Part shown: positions 45,635 through 55,443 of the stretch, one piece after another
Numbering within the stretch: position 1 is the stretch's first letter
Layout of the letters: the number at the start of each line of letters is the position of its first letter
DNA from: Anoxybacillus amylolyticus
GTDB taxonomy: Bacteria > Bacillota > Bacilli > Bacillales > Anoxybacillaceae
Assembly: GCF_001634285.1 (NCBI RefSeq)
Contig: NZ_CP015439.1
Span: 124,001 to 188,000 of the forward strand
Length of the DNA stretch: 64,000 nt
Direction: 5' to 3'
The notes under the pieces: generated by a model
Told to the model about the DNA's origin: nothing
What the model saw: the letters and a program-made list of their open reading frames with translations, nothing else
Databases searched by the model: none
Position numbers and translations under genes: made by a program

Positions 45635-46429
45635 CTATGTTCTCCGAAGCATTAGCTGTGTTTCAAAAAATGTTTTTGCATACAAAAACACATCCTCACG
45701 CTCCGGCTCATTGAAAATTTCATGATATAGCGAGTCCCATTCTTTATATATTTTTTCTGAAATTGGCAACTGATCAAACCATTGTTTGACAACTGCCTTG
45801 TCCACAATTTTATCGTCGCCTCCCTGCATAAGCAACAGCGGAACATCCGGAAATTTGTCGATATTGCGTCGAGCGAGCTTCATCGCGTTTACTAGCTCGC
45901 GATACCAACGGACAGATACTCTCGTGACATAAAGTGAATCGTTTTTGTCCATTTCGCGTACTTCTTCATTTCGTGTCGCCATCTCCACCGACAGCCCAGA
46001 GTCAAACAACATCGCAGGGGCAACATAATTCAACATTTTCGACAAAACATCAAGCCCTTTCGACGGGTATGTAACAAGTCCTAAACATGGCGACGATAAA
46101 AGAACGCCGCTTATTGGAAGGTGATTTTCCTGCAACGTCCGAATGACGACAAGACCGCCCATGCTATGGCCAAGAAGAAAAATAGGCAAATGAAACGCTT
46201 TTGCAGCTTCAACCCAATCCTTCACTTCGTTTATATACTCATCAAACGACTGAATATGCCCCCGCTTTCTTCGCGTCGTCGTCCCTTGTCCTGGCAAATC
46301 ACCCATGACGACATGAAACCCGCTCAAGCGAAACATTTCGATGAGCCATTTGTATCGGCCATGATGCTCTGCCGCCCCGTGAACGATCACGACAACTCCT
46401 TTCGGCTCTGTCGCTTCCCATTTCCACAT
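45635..46429 (-). CDS. ytpA: Alpha/beta hydrolase YtpA (lysophospholipase-like)
   Basis: 264 residues. Serine nucleophile in GHSMGGL, oxyanion region HGAAEHHGRY, with later acid and histidine (GGDDKIVD, SLYHEIFNE). In B. subtilis YtpA makes the phospholipid antibiotic bacilysocin. The ATG at 46429 follows GCGAGGG; an upstream hydrophobic stretch from 46552 is not part of the gene. 12 bases before ytpB. Confidence 0.93.
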   Translation of the reverse strand: MWKWEATEPKGVVVIVHGAAEHHGRYKWLIEMFRLSGFHVVMGDLPGQGTTTRRKRGHIQSFDEYINEVKDWVEAAKAFHLPIFLLGHSMGGLVVIRTLQENHLPISGVLLSSPCLGLVTYPSKGLDVLSKMLNYVAPAMLFDSGLSVEMATRNEEVREMDKNDSLYVTRVSVRWYRELVNAMKLARRNIDKFPDVPLLLMQGGDDKIVDKAVVKQWFDQLPISEKIYKEWDSLYHEIFNEPEREDVFLYAKTFFETQLMLRRT

Positions 46430-46510
46430 AAAAATCCCTCGCTTTCGTTTACGAATTGAAAAAAAGTTTGTACACTTATAATACATACGGAAAAAGGAAG
46501 GAAGAAAGCA

Positions 46511-47029
46511 ATGATTTACCCATACAAAGACAAATATCCAAAAATCGCACAATCAGCGTTTATTGCTGATTATGTGACGATTACTGGCGATGTAACAATC
46601 GGCGAGGAAACAAGCATTTGGTTTAATACTGTCATTCGCGGCGATGTCGCACCGACAATCATCGGCAGTCGTGTCAATATTCAAGATAACTCAGTTTTGC
46701 ATCAAAGTCCAAACAATCCGCTCATTATCGAAGACGATGTAACGGTTGGTCATCAAGTCATTTTGCACAGTGCTATCATCCGCAAAAACGCATTGATTGG
46801 CATGGGCGCCATCATCCTTGATGGCGCAGAAATTGGGGAAGGAGCATTTATCGGCGCAGGAAGCCTAGTTCCACCCGGAAAAAAAATTCCGCCGCGCACA
46901 CTCGCGTTCGGGCGTCCAGCAAAAGTAGTACGACAGCTAACCGAAGAAGATGAGCGAGAAATGGCACGCATTCGCCGTGAATATGTCGAAAAAGGACAAT
47001 ATTATAAATCGATTCAACATCCCCAATAA
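46511..47029 (+). CDS. ytoA: Gamma-carbonic-anhydrase-like hexapeptide protein YtoA
   Basis: 172 residues forming a left-handed parallel beta-helix (repeating [LIV]G..... units). Metal-ligand histidines HQSP and VGHQVILHS are conserved as in the gamma-carbonic anhydrase/PaaY group; the activity is not proven. ATG after GGAAGGAAG. Confidence 0.92.
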   Translation: MIYPYKDKYPKIAQSAFIADYVTITGDVTIGEETSIWFNTVIRGDVAPTIIGSRVNIQDNSVLHQSPNNPLIIEDDVTVGHQVILHSAIIRKNALIGMGAIILDGAEIGEGAFIGAGSLVPPGKKIPPRTLAFGRPAKVVRQLTEEDEREMARIRREYVEKGQYYKSIQHPQ

Positions 47030-47120
47030 TGTCCCTTTCGATGAAATATTTTTCGCCTTCTTTATCACCGGCAATATGATAAGATAGGAGCGGGAGTTTG
47101 TAAAATAAGGAGTTAGCGGT

Positions 47121-47963
47121 ATGACAAATGTACTTTTCCTATTAGTTGCCGTTCTCATCGGCGTCGGTATTATTTATTGGCTTAAGTCTCTCTGGAAGGC
47201 TGCGGTTGTTTCTTTTTGCTTGACGATTTTAGTCGTCCCGCTGTTGTTGCAACAACAAATTCAAACCGCTATTAAACAGTGGAAGAATTTGAGTTTTGTA
47301 AAAGAAGAAACCGAGTTGCGTCGAGTCGTATCTTCCTTTGTCGAGGGAGAAATTAAACCATTCGTCCTGCTTGATGTTCCGCTCATTCAACAAATGCCAG
47401 AATTGCCGCGTGGCTGTGAAGTAACAAGCCTTGCGATGCTTCTTCAAGATGCAGGCGTACAAGTCGATAAAACAACGCTTGCCAAACAAATAAAAAAGGA
47501 TCCGACCCCTTTTCAGCGCCGCAACGGCAAAGTATATTTCGGTAATCCACATAACGGATTTGTCGGCGACATGTTTTCGCTCGAGACCCCTGGGCTTGGT
47601 GTATATCATGAGCCGATTGAGGAACTAGCGAAACAATATTTGCCGAATCGAATCGTTAATCTCACTGGTAGAGATTTTACTGAGTTACAAAAATATTTAT
47701 CACAAGGTGCTCCAGTTCTAGTGATTACAAATAGCACGTTTCGAGAACTTCCGGAATCTGCGTTTCGCGAATGGGACACGCCCAATGGCACAATTAAAAT
47801 TACGTACTATGAACATTCTGTTGTTATTACTGGCTATGATCAAGACTATATTTATTTCAACGACCCGCTTTCCGGCCAAAAAAATAAAAAAGCACCGAAA
47901 GACGACTTTTTAGCCGCTTGGGTGCAAATGGGGAAACAAGCAATTACGTATCAACCGAAATAA
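47121..47963 (+). CDS. Membrane-anchored C39-like cysteine peptidase
   Basis: 280 residues. Two N-terminal hydrophobic segments (residues ~2-20 and ~27-42) act as anchor; the extracellular C39_2 domain has cysteine in LPRGCEVTSLAML, histidine in YYEHSVVITGYD and aspartate in FNDPL. Ancestral bacteriocin-type peptidase fold. Substrate unknown. ATG after AAGGAGTTAG; strong terminator follows. Confidence 0.88.
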   Translation: MTNVLFLLVAVLIGVGIIYWLKSLWKAAVVSFCLTILVVPLLLQQQIQTAIKQWKNLSFVKEETELRRVVSSFVEGEIKPFVLLDVPLIQQMPELPRGCEVTSLAMLLQDAGVQVDKTTLAKQIKKDPTPFQRRNGKVYFGNPHNGFVGDMFSLETPGLGVYHEPIEELAKQYLPNRIVNLTGRDFTELQKYLSQGAPVLVITNSTFRELPESAFREWDTPNGTIKITYYEHSVVITGYDQDYIYFNDPLSGQKNKKAPKDDFLAAWVQMGKQAITYQPK

Positions 47964-47993
47964 GCCTCTCCATCTACAGAGATGGGGAGGCTT
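47962..47993 (+). terminator. Terminator of the C39-like peptidase gene
   Basis: 14-bp stem 47962-47975 with 47980-47993 (one G-T pair) and an ACAG loop. It includes the stop codon. T-run is short. Confidence 0.75.
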
Positions 47994-48001
47994 CTCCGTT
48001 G

Positions 48002-49897
48002 TTAAATGGATACGGGTTGCTTGTCTTTTTTTCCATGTGAAAAATCATATTTTTTTTCCATATACACTTGATGCCAAATCATAAAGGCAAGCACTGTCCA
48101 AATTTTTCGGCTATGGTCGGCTTTATTCGCACAATGCTCTTCTAGTAAGCGGTAGAGCACGTCCTTGCGGAACAAGTGGTCGGTTTCGCTTTCTTTGATG
48201 ATTGTTTTCGCCCAATCATACATTTCATTTTTTAGCCAATGGCGAATTGGAACAGGAAACCCTAGTTTTTTGCGATGTAGCACATGATCAGGAACAATTC
48301 CTTCCGCGGCTTTGCGCAAAATATATTTTGTCGTATTGTTTGCTGTTTTCCATTCTGGTGCGATTTTGGCGGCGACAGCAAATACTTCTTTATCTAAAAA
48401 CGGCACGCGCAATTCAAGCGAATGTGCCATCGTCATTTTGTCTGCCTTCAATAAAATATCCCCGCGTAGCCACGTATGAATGTCCACATATTGCATTCGA
48501 TTCACCGGAGGATAATCCGGGGTTTGGTCATAAAGCGGGCGCGTAATCGTTGTGTAGTCTAGTTCGTCGCGATAGCTCTTAAGTAATTCACGCTTTTCCG
48601 CTTCGCTAAACATTTTCGCATTGCCGATATACCGTTCTTCCATTGGCGTTAACCCGCGCTCGATAAAGCTTTTTCCTTTTACCCCATCCGGAAGCATGCG
48701 AGCAATGACGCGCAGCGCGGATTTTGCCGCATTCGGCATCCGTTCAAACACTTCTAATGACTGCGGTTCACGATAAATATTGTAGCCGCCAAACAACTCA
48801 TCTGCCCCTTCTCCAGACAAGACAACCGTTACATGCTTTCTTGCTTCACGTGCAACAAAATAAAGCGGAACAGCTGCTGGGTCCGCAAGCGGATCATCCA
48901 TATGCCACATAATTTTTGGCATTTCGTCCATATATTCTCGTGGGGAGATGACGTAGCTAATATTTTCTACTCCTAGCTTTGCCGCCGTTTCTTTTGCTAC
49001 ATCGATTTCACTAAACCCTTCCCGTTCAAAACCGACCGAGAACGTTTTAATATTTGGATGAAATTGTTTTGCAATCGATGCAATAAGCGATGAATCGATG
49101 CCACCAGATAAAAACGACCCGACCGGAACATCACTTCGCATATGCACTCTCACCGAATCAAACAACACATCACGAATTTCTTTTACTAGTTCCTCTTCCG
49201 TCTGAACAATCGGGTGAAACGTTGCTTTCCAGTATGGCCGAATCGTTAACGGCTCCCCGATTTTCTTTTGGATATAATGACCTGGCTCTAGCTTCCGAAT
49301 ATCAGCTGACATCGTGAAAGGCTCAGGAACGTATTGGAACGTTAAATAATGCTGTAATGCATCGTAATGAAGTGTATCATACCCTAGCGCATGCAAAATG
49401 CTCTTTTTCTCCGAAGCAAAAAACGTACGTCCGTTTTGTTCAAAATAGAAAAACGGTTTAATACCAAACGGGTCGCGCGCCGCCAAAATCGTCTTTTCTT
49501 CTTTATCCCAAATGACAAAAGCAAACATGCCTCGCAGCTTTTCGACCGCTTTTTCTTTCGCATGGCTGTAAAGAGCGATAATCACTTCTGTATCCGAATG
49601 GGTGGAAAATGTATAACCTTGTTGCAATAGTTCTTCGCGCAATTCGACGTAGTTGTAAATTTCTCCATTAAAAATAATCCAATATCGCTCGTTTTCATAA
49701 GAAAGCGGCTGATGCCCCGCTTCTAAATCGATAATGCTAAGGCGTCGAAAGCCGAAATGGACATAATCATCAAAAAAATACCCGTCATCATCCGGTCCGC
49801 GATGGGTAATGATATCATTCATCTCTGTAAACGTTTGTTTCCATTGTTCATCCATTGTTTTCGGTTCATCATAAATACATCCAATAAACCCACACAT
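48002..49897 (-). CDS. asnB: Asparagine synthase (glutamine-hydrolysing)
   Basis: 631 residues. N-terminal class II glutaminase starting at catalytic cysteine (MCGFIGCI), followed by the ATP-pyrophosphatase domain SFLSGGIDSSLIAS. Makes asparagine from aspartate and glutamine. The ATG at 49897 is required because Cys2 must be exposed after methionine removal; it follows AGGTGAC. A TATAAT at 49935-49940 may be the -10. Neighbour metK as in B. subtilis. Confidence 0.96.
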   Translation of the reverse strand: MCGFIGCIYDEPKTMDEQWKQTFTEMNDIITHRGPDDDGYFFDDYVHFGFRRLSIIDLEAGHQPLSYENERYWIIFNGEIYNYVELREELLQQGYTFSTHSDTEVIIALYSHAKEKAVEKLRGMFAFVIWDKEEKTILAARDPFGIKPFFYFEQNGRTFFASEKKSILHALGYDTLHYDALQHYLTFQYVPEPFTMSADIRKLEPGHYIQKKIGEPLTIRPYWKATFHPIVQTEEELVKEIRDVLFDSVRVHMRSDVPVGSFLSGGIDSSLIASIAKQFHPNIKTFSVGFEREGFSEIDVAKETAAKLGVENISYVISPREYMDEMPKIMWHMDDPLADPAAVPLYFVAREARKHVTVVLSGEGADELFGGYNIYREPQSLEVFERMPNAAKSALRVIARMLPDGVKGKSFIERGLTPMEERYIGNAKMFSEAEKRELLKSYRDELDYTTITRPLYDQTPDYPPVNRMQYVDIHTWLRGDILLKADKMTMAHSLELRVPFLDKEVFAVAAKIAPEWKTANNTTKYILRKAAEGIVPDHVLHRKKLGFPVPIRHWLKNEMYDWAKTIIKESETDHLFRKDVLYRLLEEHCANKADHSRKIWTVLAFMIWHQVYMEKKYDFSHGKKDKQPVSI

Positions 49898-50026
49898 GCC
49901 GTTGTCACCTACTTTTGTGAAATTCAACTTAGAAATTATACCACATCTTTAGACAAACGATTACATTTAGTTTAGCCAGAATCAATTAATAATTAGTCGT
50001 ATATAAGAAAGATTTCGTTTCAGGAA

Positions 50027-50061
50027 AAGAGAAAGAGAGCTACGATTCGTAACTCTCTTTC
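50027..50061 (-). terminator. metK terminator
   Basis: GAAAGAGAG/CTCTCTTTC stem extended by TAC/GTA around a single mismatch, followed by TCTTTTCC on the minus strand. Confidence 0.8.
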
Positions 50062-50066
50062 CGTTT

Positions 50067-51275
50067 TTACTTCGCTAACGCGAGTGCTTGCTCTTTTAAC
50101 ACTTCTGCTTTATCCGTACGCTCCCACGGAAGGTCGATGTCTGTACGTCCAAAGTGACCGTAAGCGGCTGTTTGTTTGTAAATCGGGCGGCGCAAGTCTA
50201 GCATTTTAATGATGCCTGCTGGGCGAAGGTCAAAGTTGTTGCGGACAACTTCAACTAAAATGTCTTCGGATACTTTCCCTGTGCCGAACGTGTCGATCGA
50301 AATGGATACTGGTTTCGCGACACCGATCGCATACGCTAATTGCACTTCGCATTTATCTGCAAGACCAGCAGCAACGATGTTTTTCGCTACATAACGAGCC
50401 GCGTATGCCGCCGAGCGGTCTACTTTTGTTGGGTCTTTTCCAGAGAACGCACCGCCGCCGTGACGAGCGTATCCGCCATATGTGTCGACGATAATTTTAC
50501 GGCCTGTTAATCCCGCATCCCCTTGTGGACCACCGATCACGAAGCGGCCCGTTGGGTTGATAAAGTATTTCGTATTTTCGTCAATTAACTCTGCTGGAAC
50601 GACAGGCTGAATGACATGTTCTTTAATGTTGCGCACAATTTGATCTTGTGTAATTTCTGGATGGTGCTGCGTCGAAACAACGATTGTGTCGATGCGAACC
50701 GGTTTGCCGTTCTCATCGTACTCGACCGTTACTTGTGTTTTTCCGTCTGGACGCAAGTAAGGCAAAATGTCTTCTTTGCGAACTTCTGCTAAGCGACGTG
50801 CTAATTTGTGTGCCAATGAAATCGGTAATGGCATTAGTTCTTTCGTCTCATTGCAAGCAAATCCGAACATTAACCCTTGGTCGCCCGCACCAATCGCTTC
50901 GATTTCTTCGTCAGTCATCTGACCTTCACGCGCTTCTAACGCTTTATCAACACCCATTGCAATGTCTGGCGATTGTTCATCAATCGAAGTCAACACCGCG
51001 CACGTATCCGCGTCAAATCCGAATTTTGCACGCGTATAGCCGATTTCACGAACCGTATCACGAACAATTTTCGGAATATCAACGTACGTCGATGTCGTAA
51101 TTTCTCCGCTTACTAATACTAAGCCAGTTGTTACGCTCGTTTCGCATGCGACGCGCGCATTTGGGTCCTTCGCTAAAATCGCGTCTAAAATCGCGTCAGA
51201 AATTTGGTCACAAATTTTGTCCGGGTGGCCTTCTGTTACAGATTCCGAAGTAAATAAACGGCGTTTTGCTGACAT
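50067..51275 (-). CDS. metK: S-adenosylmethionine synthase
   Basis: 402 residues. [13 protein letters not shown] near the N-terminus, GAGDQG methionine/ATP loop, and [19 protein letters not shown]. Makes SAM from methionine and ATP. The ATG follows GAGGAGGAAATTG. Its product feeds back on its own leader through the SAM-I riboswitch at 51372-51545. Confidence 0.98.
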   Translation of the reverse strand: MSAKRRLFTSESVTEGHPDKICDQISDAILDAILAKDPNARVACETSVTTGLVLVSGEITTSTYVDIPKIVRDTVREIGYTRAKFGFDADTCAVLTSIDEQSPDIAMGVDKALEAREGQMTDEEIEAIGAGDQGLMFGFACNETKELMPLPISLAHKLARRLAEVRKEDILPYLRPDGKTQVTVEYDENGKPVRIDTIVVSTQHHPEITQDQIVRNIKEHVIQPVVPAELIDENTKYFINPTGRFVIGGPQGDAGLTGRKIIVDTYGGYARHGGGAFSGKDPTKVDRSAAYAARYVAKNIVAAGLADKCEVQLAYAIGVAKPVSISIDTFGTGKVSEDILVEVVRNNFDLRPAGIIKMLDLRRPIYKQTAAYGHFGRTDIDLPWERTDKAEVLKEQALALAK

Positions 51276-51371
51276 TCGTCAATTTCCTCCTCTTTTCTGT
51301 TCATCATGGAGCGTATCTTGTGCCCCTTGTAAAAAAATTGATACGGCACTCATTTTCCCACGTCTATCAAC

Positions 51372-51545
51372 GAAAAAACCTTTCCTTCAACTGCGAGGAA
51401 AGGTGATTGCATTCTTATCGAGCCTTTCACTCTTATCGTTCAAGGGCGTTGCCTTGCCACAGGTTAGCACCATTTCACATGTACAATTGTTGTGACGGTT
51501 GCTGGGTTTCATTGGGCCTGTCCCTCCACCAACTCGGGATAAGAG
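51372..51545 (-). promoter_or_regulatory. SAM-I (S-box) riboswitch and terminator of metK
   Basis: Minus strand aptamer 51430-51545: CTCTTATC opening paired with GATAAGAG, with the conserved GAGGGACAGGCCCAATGAAACCCAGCAACC-type core. The terminator CCTTTCCT/AGGAAAGG (51379-51386, 51396-51403) and a six-T run follow. High SAM would promote termination before metK. Confidence 0.95.
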
Positions 51546-51562
51546 TAACCGTTCAATATGTT

Positions 51563-51592
51563 ATCATAACTTAAATAATAAAAAAAAGTCAA
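51563..51592 (-). promoter_or_regulatory. metK promoter
   Basis: Minus strand -35 TTGACT (51587-51592), 18-bp spacer, -10 TATGAT (51563-51568), just upstream of the SAM-I aptamer. Confidence 0.7.
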
Positions 51593-51694
51593 CATCGTTT
51601 CATAATTTTTTTGCGGATTGCCTTAGAAAAAAACGTCACGAAAAATTTGCAACAAAATAGACAAAAATAAAAACAAAAATTACAATAAATAGTA

Positions 51695-51722
51695 TGGACT
51701 AATTATCCTAATGTGTTATACT
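51695..51722 (+). promoter_or_regulatory. pckA promoter with CcpN-type operator
   Basis: -35 TGGACT (51695-51700), 16-bp spacer, -10 TATACT (51717-51722). TGTGTTATACT at 51712-51722 matches the CcpN consensus TRTGHYATAYW at every position and overlaps the -10. CcpN represses pckA during glycolytic growth in B. subtilis. Confidence 0.72.
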
Positions 51723-51766
51723 ATTTTCAAGGGGATAAATTAACAAAAAAAAGGTAGGTATTGTAT

Positions 51767-53353
51767 ATGAGCATTGTTGACGTCACGAATAAATTGGCGG
51801 TATTGCTACACCAATCGAATGTGCAAGAAAACTTATCCGTTCCTCAATTAGTCGAAAAAGTTCTTGCCCGCAAGGAAGGGATGTTGACGCTGACAGGTGC
51901 CGTCGCAACGACAACTGGAAAATATACAGGACGTTCGCCAAAAGATAAGTACATTGTTGAAGAAGCTTCCACAAAAGATAAAATCGATTGGGGTTCCGTT
52001 AATCAGCCGATTGCGGAAGAAGTGTTTGAGAAATTATATAATAAGGTGATTGATTATTTAATGGCAAAAGACGAAATTTTCGTCTTTAAAGGGTTTGCTG
52101 GAGCTGATCCGAAATATCGCTTGCCAATTCAAGTCATTAACGAGTTTGCATGGCACAACTTGTTTGCCCATCAATTGTTTATTCGCCCGACAGAAGAAGA
52201 GTTGGCGGAACATCAAGCACAATTTACCGTCATTTCTGCACCGAATTTTAAAGCAGACCCTGCGGTAGATGGAACGAAGTCAGAAACGTTTATCATCATT
52301 TCCTTTGAACGCCGCATCGTCTTAATCGGTGGGACAGAATATGCAGGCGAAATTAAAAAGTCCATTTTCTCAGTCGTGAACTATCTTCTTCCAGAACAAA
52401 ATATTTTGCCGATGCATTGCTCAGCCAACGTTGGCCAAGAAGGAGATGTTGCACTATTTTTCGGGCTTTCCGGCACAGGAAAAACGACGCTTTCTGCCGA
52501 CCCGAAACGCCGGTTAATTGGTGATGATGAGCACGGATGGTCAAATAGCGGCGTGTTTAACATTGAAGGCGGTTGCTATGCGAAATGCATTAACTTGTCG
52601 CGGGAAAAAGAGCCACAAATTTTTGACGCGATTCGGTTTGGTGCCGTGCTAGAAAACGTCGTCATTGACGAGTATACGCGCATTCCGAACTATGATGATG
52701 GTACGCTCACTGAAAATACACGCGCCGCCTATCCGATTCAAGCAATCGACAACATCGTCGATCCAAGCGTCGCCGGCCATCCGACGACGATCATTTTCTT
52801 AACAGCCGACGCATTCGGAGTGTTGCCGCCAATCAGCAAATTAACGAGAGAGCAAGCGATGTACCATTTCTTAAGCGGCTATACGAGCAAATTGGCCGGC
52901 ACAGAACGCGGCATCACTTCGCCGCAAGCGACGTTCTCGACGTGCTTTGGCGCACCATTCTTGCCGCTTCCAGCAACGCGCTATGCGGAAATGCTCGGCA
53001 AAAAAATTGACGAGCACAATGTGCAAGTATTTTTAGTGAACACCGGCTGGACGGGCGGCGAATACGGCGTCGGCAACCGCATGAAGCTACAATATACGCG
53101 CGCGATGGTGCAATCGGCGCTTGAAGGCGAGCTCAACAATGTCGAAACGGTAAAAGATCCGATTTTCGGCCTAGAAATTCCGGCACACGTCCCAGGCGTA
53201 CCAGACGAAGTGTTACAGCCGAAAAACACATGGGCCGATCAAGAAGCGTATGAGCAGAAAGCAAAGGAGCTTGCCGAACAATTCCGCGAAAACTTCAAAA
53301 AATTTGCGAACATCGATCCGAACATTGAGAAACTAGGCGGGCCGATCGTTTAA
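51767..53353 (+). CDS. pckA: Phosphoenolpyruvate carboxykinase (ATP)
   Basis: 528 residues. Oxaloacetate plus ATP to phosphoenolpyruvate, the entry to gluconeogenesis. Kinase motif [11 protein letters not shown], metal/substrate loops GDDEHGWS and [12 protein letters not shown]. The ATG at 51767 is placed after AAGGTAGG; a TTG two codons upstream is less likely. It complements the acsA/acu/ccpA acetate module in the same region. Confidence 0.97.
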   Translation: MSIVDVTNKLAVLLHQSNVQENLSVPQLVEKVLARKEGMLTLTGAVATTTGKYTGRSPKDKYIVEEASTKDKIDWGSVNQPIAEEVFEKLYNKVIDYLMAKDEIFVFKGFAGADPKYRLPIQVINEFAWHNLFAHQLFIRPTEEELAEHQAQFTVISAPNFKADPAVDGTKSETFIIISFERRIVLIGGTEYAGEIKKSIFSVVNYLLPEQNILPMHCSANVGQEGDVALFFGLSGTGKTTLSADPKRRLIGDDEHGWSNSGVFNIEGGCYAKCINLSREKEPQIFDAIRFGAVLENVVIDEYTRIPNYDDGTLTENTRAAYPIQAIDNIVDPSVAGHPTTIIFLTADAFGVLPPISKLTREQAMYHFLSGYTSKLAGTERGITSPQATFSTCFGAPFLPLPATRYAEMLGKKIDEHNVQVFLVNTGWTGGEYGVGNRMKLQYTRAMVQSALEGELNNVETVKDPIFGLEIPAHVPGVPDEVLQPKNTWADQEAYEQKAKELAEQFRENFKKFANIDPNIEKLGGPIV

Positions 53354-53358
53354 ATGTC

Positions 53359-53391
53359 AAGGGATATCTTTCCGCTAGGAAGATATCCCTT
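53359..53391. terminator. Bidirectional terminator between pckA and ytmB
   Basis: Perfect 12-bp stem AAGGGATATCTT/AAGATATCCCTT with a 9-nt loop, then TTTATT on the plus strand. Confidence 0.92.
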
Positions 53392-53394
53392 TTA

Positions 53395-53637
53395 TTAGTT
53401 AATCGAATGCAGCGAAACGAGTTCATATGTCACAATCGTGCGGTTGTTTGCCAATTCGATTTTTTTCACAATCGCCTGCCCGCTCGTTTCGCTTTGCAGC
53501 GTCCGCTTCACTTCAAGCGGGATATCGAGCGGATAAATGCGGTATCCTTCTTTTTCAAGCAGAAACAAATTATCTTTCACGCGCTGTTCTTTTCCTTTTG
53601 TCACAATCATCGTTTGAAACTCTAACGGCATGCCCAT
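53395..53637 (-). CDS. ytmB: YtmB, DUF2584 protein
   Basis: 80-residue soluble beta-rich protein (MGMPLEFQTMIVTKGKE) of the DUF2584 family. Start at 53637 or one codon upstream (53640), after AGAGGTG. Function unknown; neighbour of pckA as in B. subtilis. Confidence 0.9.
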   Translation of the reverse strand: MGMPLEFQTMIVTKGKEQRVKDNLFLLEKEGYRIYPLDIPLEVKRTLQSETSGQAIVKKIELANNRTIVTYELVSLHSIN

Positions 53638-53751
53638 CATCTTCACCTCTTTCATAAAATCTTTGCTATTTTCATTGAACCATATTTGGCGCGATTTCTC
53701 AAATCGCCCCCAAAAACCCTTTATTTCCCACAATTATCCTGCCCATCTTTT

Positions 53752-53840
53752 TGCTATAATAGAGTATATGTTTTATAGAAAAACAGCTAGAATAGGAGGC
53801 AACGATGAAAAACAAACGTAACTATTCAGCCGTTACATAG
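53752..53840 (+). promoter_or_regulatory. Orphan promoter, ribosome site and start codon ahead of an IS66 element
   Basis: Extended -10 TGCTATAAT (53752-53760), ribosome site TAGGAGG (53795-53801) and ATG at 53805 open an 11-codon frame (MKNKRNYSAVT) that stops at 53840 where IS DNA begins. I read it as the severed 5' end of the gene that now starts near 55444. Confidence 0.6.
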
Positions 53841-53918
53841 AAAAAGTTTACGAGATCGGGTTTATTTCTGCTCCCCTTGTCTATACTAGTACCATCCAAG
53901 ACAAGGGAGGTGAACACG

Positions 53919-55376
53919 ATGGCAAACGTTGTTTTTGATTTTCAACAAGCGGTCTTTACACTCGAAAGCATGGTCGCAAAAATCGAGCGCCAAGCGCAAA
54001 CCATCGAAAAACTCATCAAAGAAAACGAGCAGCTAAGACAAGAAAACCAACAATTAAAAGCACGTATTGCAGAATTAGAAGCCCGTACGAAAAAAAACAG
54101 TACGAACAGCCACTTACCGCCGTCCTCTGACCGGTTTGTGGCGAAATCCCCTTCTCGCCAACCGTCGGAGAAACAGCCGGGAGGGCAACTAGGGCATCGA
54201 GGAACGACGCTCCGCCAAGTACCGAATCCTGACCATCGAGTCCTTCACCGCGTGACCAAATGCAAAGGATGTGGTCACTCTTTAGAACATGTTGCTCCGC
54301 TTCAAGTAGACATTCGCCAAGTGTTCGACCTCCCAGTGGTTCGAATGGAAGTGACTCAACACGAACGGGAAGTGAAGGGGTGTCCGAAATGTCATCTCGT
54401 CCAGCAGGCAGAGTTCCCTTTTTATGTCACGAATCATGTCCAGTACGGACCAGCCATCACTTCCCTTGTTTTATACTGGAATCATGCGCAGTTGATCCCG
54501 TGCGAGCGTGTCACGGAGATGGTCAAAGCGTTAGTGGGCCATTCAATCAGTGCAGGCACAGTCGTGAACATGACGAGACGGTGGCTCCCTGTGTTAGAAG
54601 CAGCGCTCAAAGAGATCGAAACGGCGTTGCTAACCTCCAGCACGTTGCACGTCGATGAAACGAGCCTGCGTGTGAACAGAAAGAACCAATGGGTGCATGT
54701 GGCTTCCACTGCCAAGGTCACACGATACGGGCTTCATCGTTCCCGTGGAAAGCAAGCGACGGACGACATCGGGATCTTGCCACGGTACAAAGGAACGATG
54801 GTACACGATGCGTATTCGGTGTACCCGATGTACACAGAGGCGAGCCATGCGCTTTGCCACGCCCATCATCTCCGGGAGCTTCGGGCATATACGGAACTTT
54901 ACGGCCATTCATGGTCGAAAGAGATGACCGAAGCACTGTTGGAGATGAAACAGGCGGTGGAGAAAGCGGGCGGAGCTCTACCGGAAGAGGAAGTCCGGTA
55001 TTGGGAAGCAGTGTACGACCAGCTTCTAGCGAATGGTCGACAAGAACTCGATGAACGTTGCCGACAAGGCAACCATGAAGGCGTCCGCAACGCGCAAAAT
55101 TTCATCCAGCGCCTGGAAAAGCGCAAGCAAGAAGCGCTTCTCTTCCTGCGAAAGAAAGAAGTGCCGTTTGACAACAACCAAGCCGAGCGTGATTTGCGGA
55201 TGGTGAAAGTCAAACAAAAAATTTCCGGAACGTTTCGTCAGGAAGACGATGCCGAGGCTTTCTGCACCATTCGCAGCGTCATTTCTACCCTGCAAAAACA
55301 CGGAAAGCCGGTTTGGGAATCGTTGCAAAGACTTCTAAGTGGGGAGTCTCTCCAAACGATTCTCCATTCCTCCTAG
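53919..55376 (+). CDS. IS66-family transposase (TnpC)
   Basis: 485 residues. N-terminal coiled coil (residues ~10-55), a basic and Ser-rich joint (NSHLPPSSDRF), a zinc-finger-like pair CKGCG and CPKC, then the DDE domain: HVDETS, HDAYSVY and NNQAERDLRMVK hold the catalytic D, D and E. Intact and full length. ATG after AAGGGAGGTGAACACG. There are no tnpA/tnpB partners, as in the ISBst12 group. Confidence 0.93.
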   Translation: MANVVFDFQQAVFTLESMVAKIERQAQTIEKLIKENEQLRQENQQLKARIAELEARTKKNSTNSHLPPSSDRFVAKSPSRQPSEKQPGGQLGHRGTTLRQVPNPDHRVLHRVTKCKGCGHSLEHVAPLQVDIRQVFDLPVVRMEVTQHEREVKGCPKCHLVQQAEFPFYVTNHVQYGPAITSLVLYWNHAQLIPCERVTEMVKALVGHSISAGTVVNMTRRWLPVLEAALKEIETALLTSSTLHVDETSLRVNRKNQWVHVASTAKVTRYGLHRSRGKQATDDIGILPRYKGTMVHDAYSVYPMYTEASHALCHAHHLRELRAYTELYGHSWSKEMTEALLEMKQAVEKAGGALPEEEVRYWEAVYDQLLANGRQELDERCRQGNHEGVRNAQNFIQRLEKRKQEALLFLRKKEVPFDNNQAERDLRMVKVKQKISGTFRQEDDAEAFCTIRSVISTLQKHGKPVWESLQRLLSGESLQTILHSS

Positions 55377-55402
55377 GGCATTTTCGATACTGGAAATGCC
55401 CT
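55375..55402 (+). terminator. Hairpin after the IS66 transposase
   Basis: 9-bp stem AGGGCATTT/AAATGCCCT with a 10-nt loop, overlapping the stop codon. No T-run follows, so termination strength is uncertain. Confidence 0.5.
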
Positions 55403-55443
55403 ATTGGTGCTGGATTCTGAAAATCTCACTAGTATTGGGCTGA

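Noticed and set aside
55375-55402. IS66 3' hairpin as a transposon end
   Set aside because: It overlaps the transposase stop, about 40 bases inside the proposed end; more likely a transcript hairpin.
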